Source of the DNA: Providencia alcalifaciens
Lineage (GTDB): Bacteria > Pseudomonadota > Gammaproteobacteria > Enterobacterales > Enterobacteriaceae
NCBI RefSeq assembly: GCF_915403165.1
Contig: NZ_OU659204.1
Location: forward strand, 3,596,001-3,660,000
Length of the DNA stretch: 64,000 nucleotides
Reading direction: 5' to 3'
Shown piece by piece: positions 33,593-44,684 of this stretch. The position numbers and the translations under genes were made by a program. Position 1 is the stretch's first letter. Every line of letters begins with the position of its first letter. Under the pieces are notes generated by a model. The model was not told the origin of the DNA and did no database searches. It saw only the letters and a list, made by a program, of their open reading frames with translations.

Positions 33593-33999
33593 TCTAAAAC
33601 TCCTTAATTGTACTTTAAAATATATGAATTCATCTGACTACGCACTAAACACATTACTTATAAAAAACAATTCTTTAACAGTTAGAGAGAAGTGTTAACG
33701 CGAGATAAATCACCAACACAATAGCTCTATTCTAAACAAATTCCTTATCTGTTAATGAGATAACGGACACTTTTTTAACAAATAGTTTTTACTGCTATTG
33801 CATTTAACATTAAACCCAATTTTATTTGACGATTTGTTCAGCGCCGCTTGATTATTTAACAATTTTTTTACAGTAACTTATTGTTAAATCAATTCATTTT
33901 TAAGTTAAATTTCCAACCAACCATTTAAGATAAATCCCTTCTTATTACCAGAAAAGCCTTATCTAAAATCGCTCATTAAACACTCAAAAAATCAATTTT
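33593..33999. other. Divergent intergenic region mdh/argR
   Basis: About 400 AT-rich bases. No reading frame, repeat or clear promoter apart from the arginine box listed next. Confidence 0.55.
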
Positions 34000-34017
34000 C
34001 TTGCATAAAAATGCACT
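34000..34017 (+). promoter_or_regulatory. Probable ARG box (ArgR autoregulatory operator)
   Basis: The palindrome TGCAT-AAAA-ATGCA matches the arrangement of the arginine boxes in the E. coli argR promoter. It lies 47 bases before the argR ATG. A second box 3 bases downstream, as is usual, is only weakly visible. Confidence 0.65.
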
Positions 34018-34063
34018 TTTCAACATAATACAACTCAGTTTAATACCAAAAGATGGGTTAATT

Positions 34064-34534
34064 ATGCGCACTATGTCGAAACAAGAAGACTTGGTAAAAG
34101 CCTTTAAGGCACTCCTTAAAGAAGAAAAATTCAGTTCACAAGCCGAAATTGTGATCGCTCTTCAAGAACAAGGCTTCGAAAACATTAATCAATCTAAAAT
34201 TTCCAGAATGTTGACGAAGTTTGGTGCTGTACGTACCCGCAACGCAAAAATGGAAATGGTGTATTGCCTACCAACCGAGCCTGGTGTCCCTACTGCCACT
34301 AGCCCACTGAAGAACTTAGTTCTGGATGTTGATTACAACCACTCTATTGTTGTGATCCGTACCAGCCCAGGAGCAGCACAGTTAATTGCCCGCCTATTAG
34401 ACTCCTTAGGCAAAGCTGAAGGCATCTTAGGCAGCATCGCTGGCGATGATACTATTTTCTCAACGCCAACCAACGATTTCACCACTCGTGAATTGTACGA
34501 AGCCATTTTGGTGCTTTTCGAACAAGAACTTTAG
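34064..34534 (+). CDS. argR: Arginine repressor ArgR
   Basis: 156 residues, exactly the E. coli length, from ATG 34064. The winged HTH ([34 protein letters not shown]) and the C-terminal arginine-binding hexamer domain ([28 protein letters not shown]) are nearly identical to E. coli. With arginine it represses the arg regulon and itself. The upstream frame to 34001 overlaps the operator and is not coding. Confidence 0.97.
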   Translation: MRTMSKQEDLVKAFKALLKEEKFSSQAEIVIALQEQGFENINQSKISRMLTKFGAVRTRNAKMEMVYCLPTEPGVPTATSPLKNLVLDVDYNHSIVVIRTSPGAAQLIARLLDSLGKAEGILGSIAGDDTIFSTPTNDFTTRELYEAILVLFEQEL

Positions 34535-34561
34535 TCCTTTCGGAAAGTTTTAGATATCGAA

Positions 34562-34586
34562 AAAGAGGGAACCCAGTTCCCTCTTT
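34562..34586 (+). terminator. argR terminator
   Basis: AAAGAGGGAAC / GTTCCCTCTTT, 11-base stem with a 3-base loop, 28 bases past the stop. Confidence 0.85.
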
Positions 34587-34596
34587 GTATTTTTAA

Positions 34597-35052
<456 letters not shown>

Positions 35053-35056
35053 CAAA

Positions 35057-35082
35057 AAAGCCCTAACTTAAGTTAGGGCTTT
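35057..35082. terminator. Terminator between the DUF6122 gene and mpl
   Basis: Perfect 26-base palindrome AAAGCCCTAACTT / AAGTTAGGGCTTT, bidirectional. Confidence 0.85.
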
Positions 35083-35104
35083 GATTCATGATAGCACTTA
35101 TAGA

Positions 35105-36484
35105 CTACTCGTCAGATTTAGCTTCGGCTTTATGTTTTAGGCCTGCCAGCAGTTTTTCATGAATACCACCAAAACCACCATTACTCATCACCAGAATATG
35201 GTCACCGGGCTGAGCCGTCTCCACCACCATATTGGCGAGCGTATCAATATCTGCGTGCCAGCGCGCAGGCTGCACACAATGCTCTGCAATTTCTGTGACC
35301 ATCCACGGAATATTGCTAGGTTGGAATAAAAAGACTTCATCTGCGCGCCCTAAAGCGGGTGCGATATCATTTTTGCTGATCCCCATTTTCATGGTATTTG
35401 AACGAGGTTCCAGTACAGCAATAATGCGAGAAGTACCGCCAACTTTGCTACGTAATGCTTCTAACGTCGCTAAAATTGCCGTTGGATGATGAGCAAAGTC
35501 ATCATAAACACTGACCTCGTTCTCAACACCTCGTAGTTCAAGACGGCGACGGGCGTTAATAAATTTATCCAATGCTAAACAAGCTTCTTTCGCAGGTACA
35601 CCAACATGGTGTGCAGCAGCAATGGCCATCAAACCATTTTGGATATTGTGATTACCCACTTGAGACCAGTTCACTTCACCCACTTTTTCTTGTTGGTAAT
35701 ACACCTCAAACTGGCTGCCATCATGATTAAGTTTTACAGCATGCCATTCACCATTTTCTCCCACCAACTCTTGTTCACTCCAACACCCCATATTCATTAC
35801 TTGCTTGAGGTTATTGTCGTTACTTGGCATAAAGATCTTGCCGCTACTTGGCACAATACGAACCAAGTGATGGAATTGCTTTTGAATCGCTTCGAGATTT
35901 TCAAAAATATCCGCGTGATCGAATTCGAGGTTATTCAAAATCAGCGTTTTAGGGCTGTAATGTACGAATTTAGATCGCTTATCAAAGAATGCGCAATCAT
36001 ACTCATCCGCTTCAATAACGAAGAAAGGGCTTTTACCAATCTGGGACGAAACATCAAAGTTCCCCGGAACACCGCCAATCAGAAAACCTGGTTCATAACC
36101 ACAATCTTGCAGGATCCACGCCAGCATACCCGCCGTTGTGGTTTTGCCATGTGTCCCAGCAACAGCTAATACCCAGCGCTCAGGAAGGACATGGTCATGG
36201 AGCCATTGTGGCCCTGAGGTATAAGGTAAACCACGTTCTAATACGGCTTCAACACATGGGTTTCCACGGGTCATCGCATTCCCAATCACCACCATATCAG
36301 GGGTTGGCTCTAACTGCGCAGGATCGAATCCTTGAATTAGTTCAATGCCTTGTTTTTCAAGCAATGTACTCATCGGTGGGTAGACGTTTGCGTCGGACCC
36401 AGTCACTTTGTGTCCTAAAGAACGAGCTAAAATAGCTAAGCTGCCCATGAAGGTTCCGCATATGCCTAAAATATGTATGTGCAT
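35105..36484 (-). CDS. mpl: UDP-N-acetylmuramate:murein tripeptide ligase Mpl
   Basis: 459 residues. Mur-ligase signatures: the N-terminal Rossmann segment HILGICGTFMGSLAILARSL, ATP loop AGTHGKTTTAGML, and DDFAHHPTAI. It attaches recycled L-Ala-gamma-D-Glu-meso-DAP tripeptide to UDP-MurNAc in the cytoplasm. It is divergent from fbp as in E. coli. Confidence 0.96.
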   Translation of the reverse strand: MHIHILGICGTFMGSLAILARSLGHKVTGSDANVYPPMSTLLEKQGIELIQGFDPAQLEPTPDMVVIGNAMTRGNPCVEAVLERGLPYTSGPQWLHDHVLPERWVLAVAGTHGKTTTAGMLAWILQDCGYEPGFLIGGVPGNFDVSSQIGKSPFFVIEADEYDCAFFDKRSKFVHYSPKTLILNNLEFDHADIFENLEAIQKQFHHLVRIVPSSGKIFMPSNDNNLKQVMNMGCWSEQELVGENGEWHAVKLNHDGSQFEVYYQQEKVGEVNWSQVGNHNIQNGLMAIAAAHHVGVPAKEACLALDKFINARRRLELRGVENEVSVYDDFAHHPTAILATLEALRSKVGGTSRIIAVLEPRSNTMKMGISKNDIAPALGRADEVFLFQPSNIPWMVTEIAEHCVQPARWHADIDTLANMVVETAQPGDHILVMSNGGFGGIHEKLLAGLKHKAEAKSDE

Positions 36485-36647
36485 TCTTTTCCATCCAATA
36501 GCATGAGGTTTGTCACTATTCTACTCATCAATCACAGGTTTATAAATGTATTAGCCTATTAATCTTTTCTTTATTTAGATAAACTCTCCGCCCGAGGGTA
36601 CAATAAAGACCCGCAAATTTCTGTCAATTTTATTCAGGACCTTCGTC

Positions 36648-37655
36648 ATGAAAACATTAGGCGAATTCATCGTCGAAAAGCAACAAGATTTTCCTCATGC
36701 AACAGGTGAGCTGACTGCATTACTGTCAGCTATCAAACTGGGCGCTAAAATTATCCATCGTGATATTAACAAAGCTGGACTCGTTGACATTCTCGGCACA
36801 AGCGGTGTTTCGAATGTTCAAGGTGAAGTTCAGATGAAGCTTGACCTGTATGCAAACGAAAAACTGAAAGCGGCTTTGAAAGCGCGCGGAGAAGTCGCGG
36901 GTATCGCCTCAGAAGAAGAAGATGAAATCGTCATTTTCGAAGGTGATCGTGCAGAAAACGCGAAATATGTCGTTTTAATGGACCCTCTGGATGGTTCTTC
37001 GAACATCGATGTAAACGTTTCCGTTGGAACAATCTTCTCTATTTACCACCGTATTACCCCAATTGGTCAACCAGTTACAGAAGCTGACTTCTTACAACCA
37101 GGTAACCGCCAAGTTGCTGCGGGCTATGTGGTTTACGGTTCATCAACCATGCTGGTATACACCACTGGTTTCGGCGTTCATGCCTTCACCTACGATCCAT
37201 CATTAGGTGTATTCTGTCTGTCTCATGAAGCAGTCATGTTCCCAGCAGAAGGTAAAATGTATTCCATTAACGAAGGTAACTACATCAAGTTCCCTATGGG
37301 CGTTAAGAAATACATCAAATATTGCCAAGAGCAGGATGAAGCAACCCACCGCCCATATACCACTCGTTATATCGGCTCTTTAGTGGCGGACTTCCACCGT
37401 AACTTACTCAAAGGCGGTATTTATATTTACCCAAGCACAGCTAGCCATCCAACAGGTAAACTGCGCCTTCTGTACGAATGCAACCCAATTTCATTCTTAG
37501 CAGAACAAGCGGGCGGTAAAGCAAGTGATGGTACTAACCGCGTGTTAGACATCATCCCAACCAAGCTGCATCAACGTGTGCCGTTCTTTGTGGGAACGAA
37601 AGCCATGGTTGAGAAAGCGGAATCCTTTATGCGTGAGTACCCAGACGCAGAATAA
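36648..37655 (+). CDS. fbp: Class I fructose-1,6-bisphosphatase
   Basis: 335 residues. The metal/phosphate site [19 protein letters not shown] and the C-terminal [20 protein letters not shown] are characteristic of class I enzymes (E. coli Fbp is 332). It removes the 1-phosphate of fructose-1,6-bisphosphate in gluconeogenesis. AGGACC precedes the ATG. It is followed by a strong terminator. Confidence 0.97.
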   Translation: MKTLGEFIVEKQQDFPHATGELTALLSAIKLGAKIIHRDINKAGLVDILGTSGVSNVQGEVQMKLDLYANEKLKAALKARGEVAGIASEEEDEIVIFEGDRAENAKYVVLMDPLDGSSNIDVNVSVGTIFSIYHRITPIGQPVTEADFLQPGNRQVAAGYVVYGSSTMLVYTTGFGVHAFTYDPSLGVFCLSHEAVMFPAEGKMYSINEGNYIKFPMGVKKYIKYCQEQDEATHRPYTTRYIGSLVADFHRNLLKGGIYIYPSTASHPTGKLRLLYECNPISFLAEQAGGKASDGTNRVLDIIPTKLHQRVPFFVGTKAMVEKAESFMREYPDAE

Positions 37656-37676
37656 TCAAACATTCCGTTTGACCTG

Positions 37677-37701
37677 AAGGCGAGACTCTCTCGCCTTTTT
37701 T
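37677..37701 (+). terminator. fbp terminator
   Basis: AAGGCGAGA / TCTCGCCTT stem with a 3-base loop, followed by TTTTTT. Confidence 0.9.
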
Positions 37702-37793
37702 GACTGAATTTCTCTCCAACTAGTGAGTTTTACCTCTCTTTGCGGCTATAATGTCCCCCACGTTATTTTAAGCACTCATAAGGATACATTTTA

Positions 37794-38324
37794 ATGGGCC
37801 TGAACAATGTACCAGCAGGTAAAGAACTGCCTGAAGATATCTACGTAATCATCGAAATCCCAGCTAACGCAGATCCAATCAAATATGAAGTTGATAAAGA
37901 ATCTGGCGCACTGTTTGTAGACCGTTTCATGTCTACTGCGATGTTCTATCCATGCAACTACGGTTACATCAACAACACCCTATCTTTAGATGGTGACCCA
38001 GTTGACGTTTTAGTACCAACTCCATATCCATTACAACCAGGTTCAGTCATCCGTTGCCGTCCAGTTGGCGTACTGAAAATGACTGATGAATCTGGTGAAG
38101 ATGCGAAATTAGTTGCAGTACCGCACACTAAACTGAGCAAAGAATACGATCACATCAAAGATGTGAACGACATTCCTGAGCTGCTGCGTGCGCAAATCAC
38201 TCACTTCTTTGAGCATTACAAAGATTTAGAAAAAGGCAAGTGGGTTAAAGTTGACGGTTGGGAGAATGCAGAAGCAGCTAAAGCTGAAATCATCGCTTCT
38301 TTCGAACGCGCTGCAAAAAAATAA
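37794..38324 (+). CDS. ppa: Inorganic pyrophosphatase (family I)
   Basis: 176 residues, the E. coli length plus one. The active-site segment [20 protein letters not shown] and [19 protein letters not shown] are present. It hydrolyses pyrophosphate with magnesium, pulling biosynthetic reactions forward. A likely -10 TATAAT lies at 37747-37752, about 40 bases before the ATG. Confidence 0.97.
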   Translation: MGLNNVPAGKELPEDIYVIIEIPANADPIKYEVDKESGALFVDRFMSTAMFYPCNYGYINNTLSLDGDPVDVLVPTPYPLQPGSVIRCRPVGVLKMTDESGEDAKLVAVPHTKLSKEYDHIKDVNDIPELLRAQITHFFEHYKDLEKGKWVKVDGWENAEAAKAEIIASFERAAKK

Positions 38325-38344
38325 TTAATCCCTTCTGTGGATAG

Positions 38345-38376
38345 AAAAGCGCTGGTTTTTGCCAGTGCTTTTTTTT
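38345..38376 (+). terminator. ppa terminator
   Basis: AAAAGCGCTGG / CCAGTGCTTTTTTTT imperfect stem with a long T-tract. Confidence 0.85.
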
Positions 38377-38774
38377 GCCTATACCTTCCTCTCACAATAT
38401 TAATATTTTTTCACAATTTCATAATATTCAGTGATATATATCGACAACCATACAGCCAAAAACATCAATCGGAATTAAACTCTTATATATTTGACAAATA
38501 TTGAATTTATTGACTGCTTTTAATAAAAAATGAGAAATAATTCCAATTAAAAATAAATGTTTTTCAGATTATAAATCTGTGATTAGTATATCAATATAGG
38601 AATATATTTTCTTAGGAAAAAGAACCGGAATATATTTTAATTTCTTTATTATCATAAAGTTAAACTAATAATCCAGCTGAATTAGTCAGTTTGATATTAT
38701 TTAAATCAATATAGATTCAGGTGTAGAGTATTTACATAAATCATTAATTGTATAAATGTAAATGGGAGTCTAGC
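38377..38774. other. AT-rich region upstream of the decarboxylase
   Basis: About 400 very AT-rich bases with no gene, IS end or long inverted repeat. It may hold the decarboxylase promoter and silencing or regulatory sites; nothing definite seen. Confidence 0.5.
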
Positions 38775-40484
38775 GTGAATCAATCAGAGCTTCTTGCTCG
38801 CCAAAGTGCGAACCTACTCACACCCGAATTCGAACAGCAGTACCACAATATTGTGGCGAACTTTTTTAGCCGCGATCCGAATAAATGGCCTATTTTTAAT
38901 GATCCAAAAATCCAAGCTATCACCCAATTTCGTAAAACCACACTCGCAGACAGTCAGCTAATTAATCAATATCCAAATGGCGCTCAGTGGTTCAATCAAC
39001 TGGCTCAGCAGTCCCATGTCCAGCAGCAGATTAATTTACCGGGAGATCAACAAGATACCCTGCTAGCTTTTGCTTCCGCATTATGTAAAAACTGGGAAAA
39101 CCCGCTGTCCGTCGAAAACGTGATTGCGATGCCTTCAGACCCTGCATTATACGGTTCTATGCTAGGCCTTTTAGGCAACCCTAACATGGTTTATTGCGAA
39201 TATTCCGGCGTCGCCGATTCCATGGAAAAAACGGTGATAAAACAAGTCGCTAACTTAATTGGTTATGATGAAAACCAAGCGTCTGGATTGTTCACTCAAG
39301 GCGGGACCATGTGTAATTTATATGGTTACCTATTTGGCATTCGCAAAACATTAAAAGATTCTCGCCAGCTGGGTATGTCCGTGGATCAAGACTACCGGAT
39401 CATCAACTCCCAAGGCGGCCACTACTCCAATATCACTAACCTGTCATTACTGGGTGTGGATATTCAAAACAAAACCATTCGTATCAAAGTCGCCTCGGAT
39501 AACACCATCGACTTACATGACTTAGAGCAGCAGATCCGCGCCTGTTATACCGTCCACTGCAAGATCCCCGTGATCTTATTAACCGCAGGTACCACTGATA
39601 CCTTTGGCGTCGATGAAATAAAACAGGTTTATGAACTACGAAACCGCCTGTGTGAAGAATTCGAAGTAACAGAAAAACCGCATATTCACGTAGATGCTGC
39701 GGTCGGTTGGCCAATTATTTTCTTTATTAATTATGATTTTAATACCAACCCGCTCGCTATCAATGAAGCCACACTGTTTGGATTACGCCACACCGTCGAA
39801 AAATTCAAACAACTTAAATATGCTGATTCCATCACTATCGACTTCCATAAATGGGGTTATGTCCCTTATACCTCGAGCTTAGTGATGGTGCGTGATGGCA
39901 ATGATTTCAAAGCCCTTGAAAACTCATCTGAAAACTTCACGTACTTTGAGCACGATTTAGAAGGGCAAACTCACTTGCAATCCACCATTGAGTGTAGCCG
40001 TAGTGGGGTTGGGATCTTTGGCGCTTATGCAGGGCTGCATTATCTTGGTATTGAAGGGTACCAAACCATCATTGCTCACTGCCTACAAAATGCTAACTAC
40101 ATGCGCAACCAGTTGATTGAAATGGAAAATGCAGCGGTTATGGTGCCTCAAAATCAGGGGCCTAGTGTCGGCTTTCGCCTTTATTCCCCTAAATTGAATG
40201 CAGATCCACAGGACATTTTTAACTATGAATTAAGTTGTGCTGGCGATAAAGCCGCTTATGAAACCATGATTAGAAATAGCAAATGGCATCGCAATCTGTT
40301 CTTAACACGCGGCAAAGCTGGCCTATTCACTAATTGGGTAGATTCCATCGCCTGTTCAACTTATGCGGAACATAATCGTTTTGTTTACATTCCAGGTGAA
40401 AAAGCGGTCTTTATGAATCCAACCACAGAACGCCATCATATTGATGAGTTCGTAAAAATGTTCAAAGCCATGAGCCACGCTTAA
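38775..40484 (+). CDS. PLP-dependent group II amino acid decarboxylase
   Basis: 569 residues from GTG 38775, which has GGAG six bases upstream; a TTG nine codons earlier is in frame but unsupported. PLP features: GLFTQGGTMCNLYG, the aspartate pairing to the cofactor in HVDAAVGWP (about 306) and the Schiff-base lysine in DFHKWGY (about 358). This is the glutamate/aromatic/diaminobutyrate decarboxylase group. The substrate cannot be fixed by eye; tyrosine or another aromatic acid is possible, since a tyrosine decarboxylase is known in Providencia. No amino-acid antiporter is adjacent, unlike acid-resistance decarboxylases. It sits alone in the ppa-ytfP interval where E. coli carries chpSB. Confidence 0.85.
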   Translation: MNQSELLARQSANLLTPEFEQQYHNIVANFFSRDPNKWPIFNDPKIQAITQFRKTTLADSQLINQYPNGAQWFNQLAQQSHVQQQINLPGDQQDTLLAFASALCKNWENPLSVENVIAMPSDPALYGSMLGLLGNPNMVYCEYSGVADSMEKTVIKQVANLIGYDENQASGLFTQGGTMCNLYGYLFGIRKTLKDSRQLGMSVDQDYRIINSQGGHYSNITNLSLLGVDIQNKTIRIKVASDNTIDLHDLEQQIRACYTVHCKIPVILLTAGTTDTFGVDEIKQVYELRNRLCEEFEVTEKPHIHVDAAVGWPIIFFINYDFNTNPLAINEATLFGLRHTVEKFKQLKYADSITIDFHKWGYVPYTSSLVMVRDGNDFKALENSSENFTYFEHDLEGQTHLQSTIECSRSGVGIFGAYAGLHYLGIEGYQTIIAHCLQNANYMRNQLIEMENAAVMVPQNQGPSVGFRLYSPKLNADPQDIFNYELSCAGDKAAYETMIRNSKWHRNLFLTRGKAGLFTNWVDSIACSTYAEHNRFVYIPGEKAVFMNPTTERHHIDEFVKMFKAMSHA

Positions 40485-40491
40485 CATCTAT

Positions 40492-40532
40492 AAAAAACGC
40501 CGACCACTGAATCTTCAATGCCCGGCGTTTTT
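40492..40532. terminator. Terminator between the decarboxylase gene and ytfP
   Basis: AAAAAACGCCG / CGGCGTTTTT stem with a long loop; symmetrical, serves both convergent genes. Confidence 0.75.
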
Positions 40533-40562
40533 CTTGATGACTAATTACAGATAAACTACTGA

Positions 40563-40910
40563 TTACTCTTCTTCATGGCGCTTTAGCCAATCACCACTTT
40601 TGATGTGAGGCAGGCCTTCAACTGAGTGTTTATAGAGATAAATCCACGCATTACCGTAAGGTGTTGGAATTAACTCACGCTCATAATCTTGTGAATTTTT
40701 CTTCAGTTCGTCTAACTCAGTCAGAATAGACGGATTGATACGATAAACTTCGCATTCAATCATGCCATTCCCTCTGATAACCGCTGGATAATATCCAAGG
40801 TCATACAGTTCATAGCCTTCTAGCTTATGCTCACCTAGCAGCTGAGCATAAGTCATCCAGTGATGATTCCCTTGCTTGCGCCTTAAACTGCCATAAACAA
40901 TGATACGCAT
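40563..40910 (-). CDS. ytfP: Gamma-glutamylcyclotransferase-like protein YtfP
   Basis: 115 residues. MRIIVYGSLRRKQGNHHWM carries the YGSLR substrate loop of the AIG2/GGCT-like fold; the putative catalytic glutamate is in ELDELKKNS. Biochemical function of the bacterial protein is not settled. It starts three bases after the tamB stop, in the tamA-tamB-ytfP unit conserved in enterobacteria. Confidence 0.92.
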   Translation of the reverse strand: MRIIVYGSLRRKQGNHHWMTYAQLLGEHKLEGYELYDLGYYPAVIRGNGMIECEVYRINPSILTELDELKKNSQDYERELIPTPYGNAWIYLYKHSVEGLPHIKSGDWLKRHEEE

Positions 40911-40913
40911 ATA

Positions 40914-43900
40914 TTAAAACTCGAATTGATAAAGCAGGTCCAAAGCCTGATTAACGCCAGAAACTGCTTCTAAAAACAGTTTCGGCATGACCCTATAGCG
41001 TAAAGTGAGCGTCGCTAAAGAATCAAATATGCCAACTCCATACTTAACTTGCAAGTCGTTCGTAATTTTCCCACTCACAACCACTTTCGAACTGTCACCC
41101 ACACCTTGGGTGTCGACGGCTAAATCCGATACACCAAATGTTTCACCAATTTTACCCACCAACTGACCGCTTTGTGCAACGCCCAATCCAATCAGCATTG
41201 AGGTCATTTGTGAGCCATTCGCATCCCCGCTATCAAGCCCTTCCCCTCTTAACAGATAGGAAAGTGCCTCTTGCTGTGTTTTTGCGGGCTCAGAGAATAT
41301 CTCAACTTTTGGTTTATCGGCAAGTCCTGTTACTTTCACGCCGGCAATCACATCGTTGGCCGTGTTTTCAGGATTACGAATTGCTTCTAAATTTAAGAAC
41401 GGCTGATCAGCAGGCCCTGAGAATTGAATCAGCCCTTTACGCACAATCAAGTCTTGCCCATAAGCGCGGAAACGTCCTGATGGAATATCTACCTGGCCAT
41501 TTAAGCTTAACCCTTGTTTATCCTGAGCGACTTTTAATAACCCAGTTAACCGAGCTTTTAATCCGAATGCATCCAGACGCACATCGTTGCCAATATTAAT
41601 CGTTAAATTGGTTTGGATTGGAATCGATGGCTGTTTAGGGTTGATCGGTTTTAGCTGCTCATCCAGCATGACCACATCCGAAGACGCACTCACCGCAGAC
41701 TCAGGTAATTCTTGCACCGTAATACGCGCCCATGGAATATTGACGCTACCATTTAAGGTCAGCAATTTCGGTGATGCTTCCAGAATCAAATCAGGCTGTA
41801 CATCAATTTTGATCATTGGCGGCAGAGAAACTCGTAAGTTATTCCCTCTCGCCAGCACTTTCGCTCGCCATGCATCAATATTGCGCCAATCCGCATCACC
41901 ATCAATATTTAGGTAACCCTCAGGCGTTTTGATCTGCCCAGTCATGACTGAACTGGTGCCATTAAAGTTAATCGCTAATTGGCTATTTTGAATATCAAAC
42001 GGGATCAACCCAGACTTCACTTCTAACCCAGATAATGTGACATTACCGTTCATTAGCGGGTTATGCGCCGAACCACCGACACGTAGATTTGCATTCAGGT
42101 TTCCATTTGCAATGTCTTTTTCGCCAAGTAGCGGTTTAATTAGCCCTAATGTAATGGCGTTAATTTCAATGTTGCCGGAGAGTAAGCGCTTTCTTTCGAG
42201 GTCAGAAATTTGCACATTACCTTTAAATTGACCATTGCCTGCAATCTTCAGCAACCAATTCAGATCCGCGCGACCGTTCTTAATACCCGCATTTAATGTC
42301 AGCGTATCAAACGCGATAGGTAAACGAGCACCATCAACAAACTGCACAACTTTGACGCCATCACCACTCAAGTCAACTTTCACTTGAGGCAGGCTACCAT
42401 CAGCTTTCCAGATGGTATTTGCACGCCCTGTGAACACCCCATTCACTCGGGTATCACTTGGCATAAAGGGTTTGATCATCGCAAGGTCAAAACGTTCTAA
42501 TACAATATCAGCGCTACCACTTTTACCCGCTTTAACTGGCTTCGGCACACACAAGCGAGCATTCGGGTTTACCCAGCAATGGCTGCCAATAACGACTTCT
42601 TGGGTCGTGTTATTGTAGTTCAAGGACATGGCTTGATTCAGACGCCATTCTCCAACCTCAGTATCAAATAAGGTATTGCTTAAATTCCCTTTCCACACTT
42701 GTGTTTGGCGATCAAAACCGCCTGCCAGCGCAAGCTGTCCAGAAACCGGTTTGCCCGTCACATTCAGCTTTAACGTATGCTGTTTTTCAGTCCCTTTGGC
42801 ATCTAGCGTTAGGTTACTAATGGCTAAATCCGCTTGGCGCAGTCCGCGCACCACCACCGATAAATCACCTTTGATTTGGTCACCCGTTGCCACGTTACCT
42901 TTAATGGTGGTGGTGTCTACGGTCAAATCTTGCCATCTCACGCCACGCGCCGTTAAATCCGCCAGCGCTTGTGGGGCTTGTAAATCACCACGAAGCTTTA
43001 AATCCCCGATGATCACGCCGCCTAATCCTGGCACTAATCCATTCAATGCTGGGGCATTAATTTTGGCATCAAGATTCCATTTATCGGCTAAAGAACCTTT
43101 CACATTCACACTGTTTTTGCCCAGCAAGAGGTTAAAATCTGGGATGTTCCATTGCCCTGCGGCATTCCCTTTGGCTTGCCCACGCGCCTTTAAGATGTGC
43201 TGTTTAACATTACCGTCTAAGGTAATTTCAGGGATCTCTAACTGCCAGCTTCCACCATATAGGCTGCCTCGCGTGGCAATTTTCCCTTCAACTTTCGCTG
43301 GCCATTCTGGATATTGCTTCGCTGTATTAATACCCGATAGCGTCAGCACCATATTCCAGCTAATGGCTTTACTCCAATCCGCCACCCCTGATAGGTCTGC
43401 ATTACCTTGCAATGCAGATAAGCGTAAACGGGTTAAATCAATTTTTTCCTCGTTCCCTTTCGCATCTAATAATAACTTAGATGGCGGTAAATCTTGCCCC
43501 GTGATGGCTGAACGTAATGAAAGGTCATAGCTAGAAGGACGACCATTTAAGCGTAAGCGAGTGCCATCAAGCTTATATTGGCTTTCTCCCACCAGCGGCC
43601 AAGTTAATTTTTTGCTTTCTAAAGTTAGCTCAATCGGGAAATCTGCCTGCGCTAAATCAGTCTGAGCTTCTAGTGTTGCCGTAATTGGACCATTCAGATT
43701 CAATGCCAGCATCAGCTCATCCATCAGCCCACCTTTAAGCGTTAAATCGACTTTCTGCCCATTTAAATCTTCAAGACGGCTTTCACCAATAACGGATAGC
43801 GCGACTGGCCATTTTTCTTGCAGGGAAATCGATCCAGAAACCGCAACATTACCTTGCGGTGCATCGACTTTTAGTTGCTTTAATAAAACATTCTGCCCTT

Positions 43901-44684
43901 CATTTTCTAACTTCAAATTCAGGCTATTAATCGTAATTTCCGTGTCGCCTTTTAATTGGAAATTAGAGGCATTAATCCCCTCAACATTCAGGTCAACAGG
44001 GAGAATAATTTCAGGTAGCTCCGCTAATAGCGGCTTAGAAAATAACGTTTTAAGCTGCTCACCAAGGGAAGGTTGCTCACCTTCAGGCACAACGGGTTCA
44101 ACCGGTTTTGGTACCTCAGCCGGCTCACTAGGCGGTAAGCTTATGGCAAGGTTAATAATATCGGTTGGCGTGATTTCGATAGCTCTTTTTTGCCATGTGA
44201 TCCCCGTGGCGAATTTGTCGAGATCAATCACAGTGCCATCGACATTAACATGAGTATCAACCAACGCTAATTGGGCTAAACGGATGGTTAGCGGGGCATT
44301 CAGTTCTGTTAGCGGCTCAGAAGGCGGTGCCTCTTCAGACGGTGGGAATTGGCTAGTATCCACATTCACCATCACGCCTTCTGTTGATAAATCATCAATA
44401 CATACTTCACGGCTGGTCAGGCACTTTAAACGTAATGCAAGATGGATTTTCTTCGCATCCACATCCACACCCGGCATTTGATACTTCACACCAGAGAGCG
44501 TTAAATCGTTAATGTCACCATCAATAGAACCAATGGTCAGCTCAGGCACAAAACGCGTGGCAGAATTCAACGCAAAATGCAGACCCGATTTAGTACCTAA
44601 CACCCAATACAGCGCACTAACAACCAGAACTAACAATAATAAAATGGTGATTGCAATCCACTTTAGCCATTTCATCCATTTCAT
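40914..44684 (-). CDS. tamB: Translocation and assembly module subunit TamB
   Basis: 1256 residues, about the E. coli length. One N-terminal membrane anchor (about 8-28) is followed by a very long, repetitive beta-rich AsmA-like region and the conserved C-terminal DUF490 domain (for example [20 protein letters not shown] and the final LYQFEF). TamB spans the periplasm and works with TamA in outer-membrane protein assembly and phospholipid transport. Its ATG overlaps the tamA stop by four bases (ATGA). Confidence 0.96.
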   Translation of the reverse strand: MKWMKWLKWIAITILLLLVLVVSALYWVLGTKSGLHFALNSATRFVPELTIGSIDGDINDLTLSGVKYQMPGVDVDAKKIHLALRLKCLTSREVCIDDLSTEGVMVNVDTSQFPPSEEAPPSEPLTELNAPLTIRLAQLALVDTHVNVDGTVIDLDKFATGITWQKRAIEITPTDIINLAISLPPSEPAEVPKPVEPVVPEGEQPSLGEQLKTLFSKPLLAELPEIILPVDLNVEGINASNFQLKGDTEITINSLNLKLENEGQNVLLKQLKVDAPQGNVAVSGSISLQEKWPVALSVIGESRLEDLNGQKVDLTLKGGLMDELMLALNLNGPITATLEAQTDLAQADFPIELTLESKKLTWPLVGESQYKLDGTRLRLNGRPSSYDLSLRSAITGQDLPPSKLLLDAKGNEEKIDLTRLRLSALQGNADLSGVADWSKAISWNMVLTLSGINTAKQYPEWPAKVEGKIATRGSLYGGSWQLEIPEITLDGNVKQHILKARGQAKGNAAGQWNIPDFNLLLGKNSVNVKGSLADKWNLDAKINAPALNGLVPGLGGVIIGDLKLRGDLQAPQALADLTARGVRWQDLTVDTTTIKGNVATGDQIKGDLSVVVRGLRQADLAISNLTLDAKGTEKQHTLKLNVTGKPVSGQLALAGGFDRQTQVWKGNLSNTLFDTEVGEWRLNQAMSLNYNNTTQEVVIGSHCWVNPNARLCVPKPVKAGKSGSADIVLERFDLAMIKPFMPSDTRVNGVFTGRANTIWKADGSLPQVKVDLSGDGVKVVQFVDGARLPIAFDTLTLNAGIKNGRADLNWLLKIAGNGQFKGNVQISDLERKRLLSGNIEINAITLGLIKPLLGEKDIANGNLNANLRVGGSAHNPLMNGNVTLSGLEVKSGLIPFDIQNSQLAINFNGTSSVMTGQIKTPEGYLNIDGDADWRNIDAWRAKVLARGNNLRVSLPPMIKIDVQPDLILEASPKLLTLNGSVNIPWARITVQELPESAVSASSDVVMLDEQLKPINPKQPSIPIQTNLTINIGNDVRLDAFGLKARLTGLLKVAQDKQGLSLNGQVDIPSGRFRAYGQDLIVRKGLIQFSGPADQPFLNLEAIRNPENTANDVIAGVKVTGLADKPKVEIFSEPAKTQQEALSYLLRGEGLDSGDANGSQMTSMLIGLGVAQSGQLVGKIGETFGVSDLAVDTQGVGDSSKVVVSGKITNDLQVKYGVGIFDSLATLTLRYRVMPKLFLEAVSGVNQALDLLYQFEF

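Noticed and set aside
33593..34063. Longer argR start from a TTG at 34001
   Set aside because: It includes the ARG box; the family length of 156 residues fits ATG 34064 exactly.
37747..37752. Full sigma-70 promoter for ppa
   Set aside because: The -10 TATAAT is good but no convincing -35 was found at the right distance; only mentioned in the ppa entry.
42676..43530. A 284-codon antisense frame within tamB
   Set aside because: The tamB frame is a clear homologue along its full length; the antisense translation has no recognisable domain.
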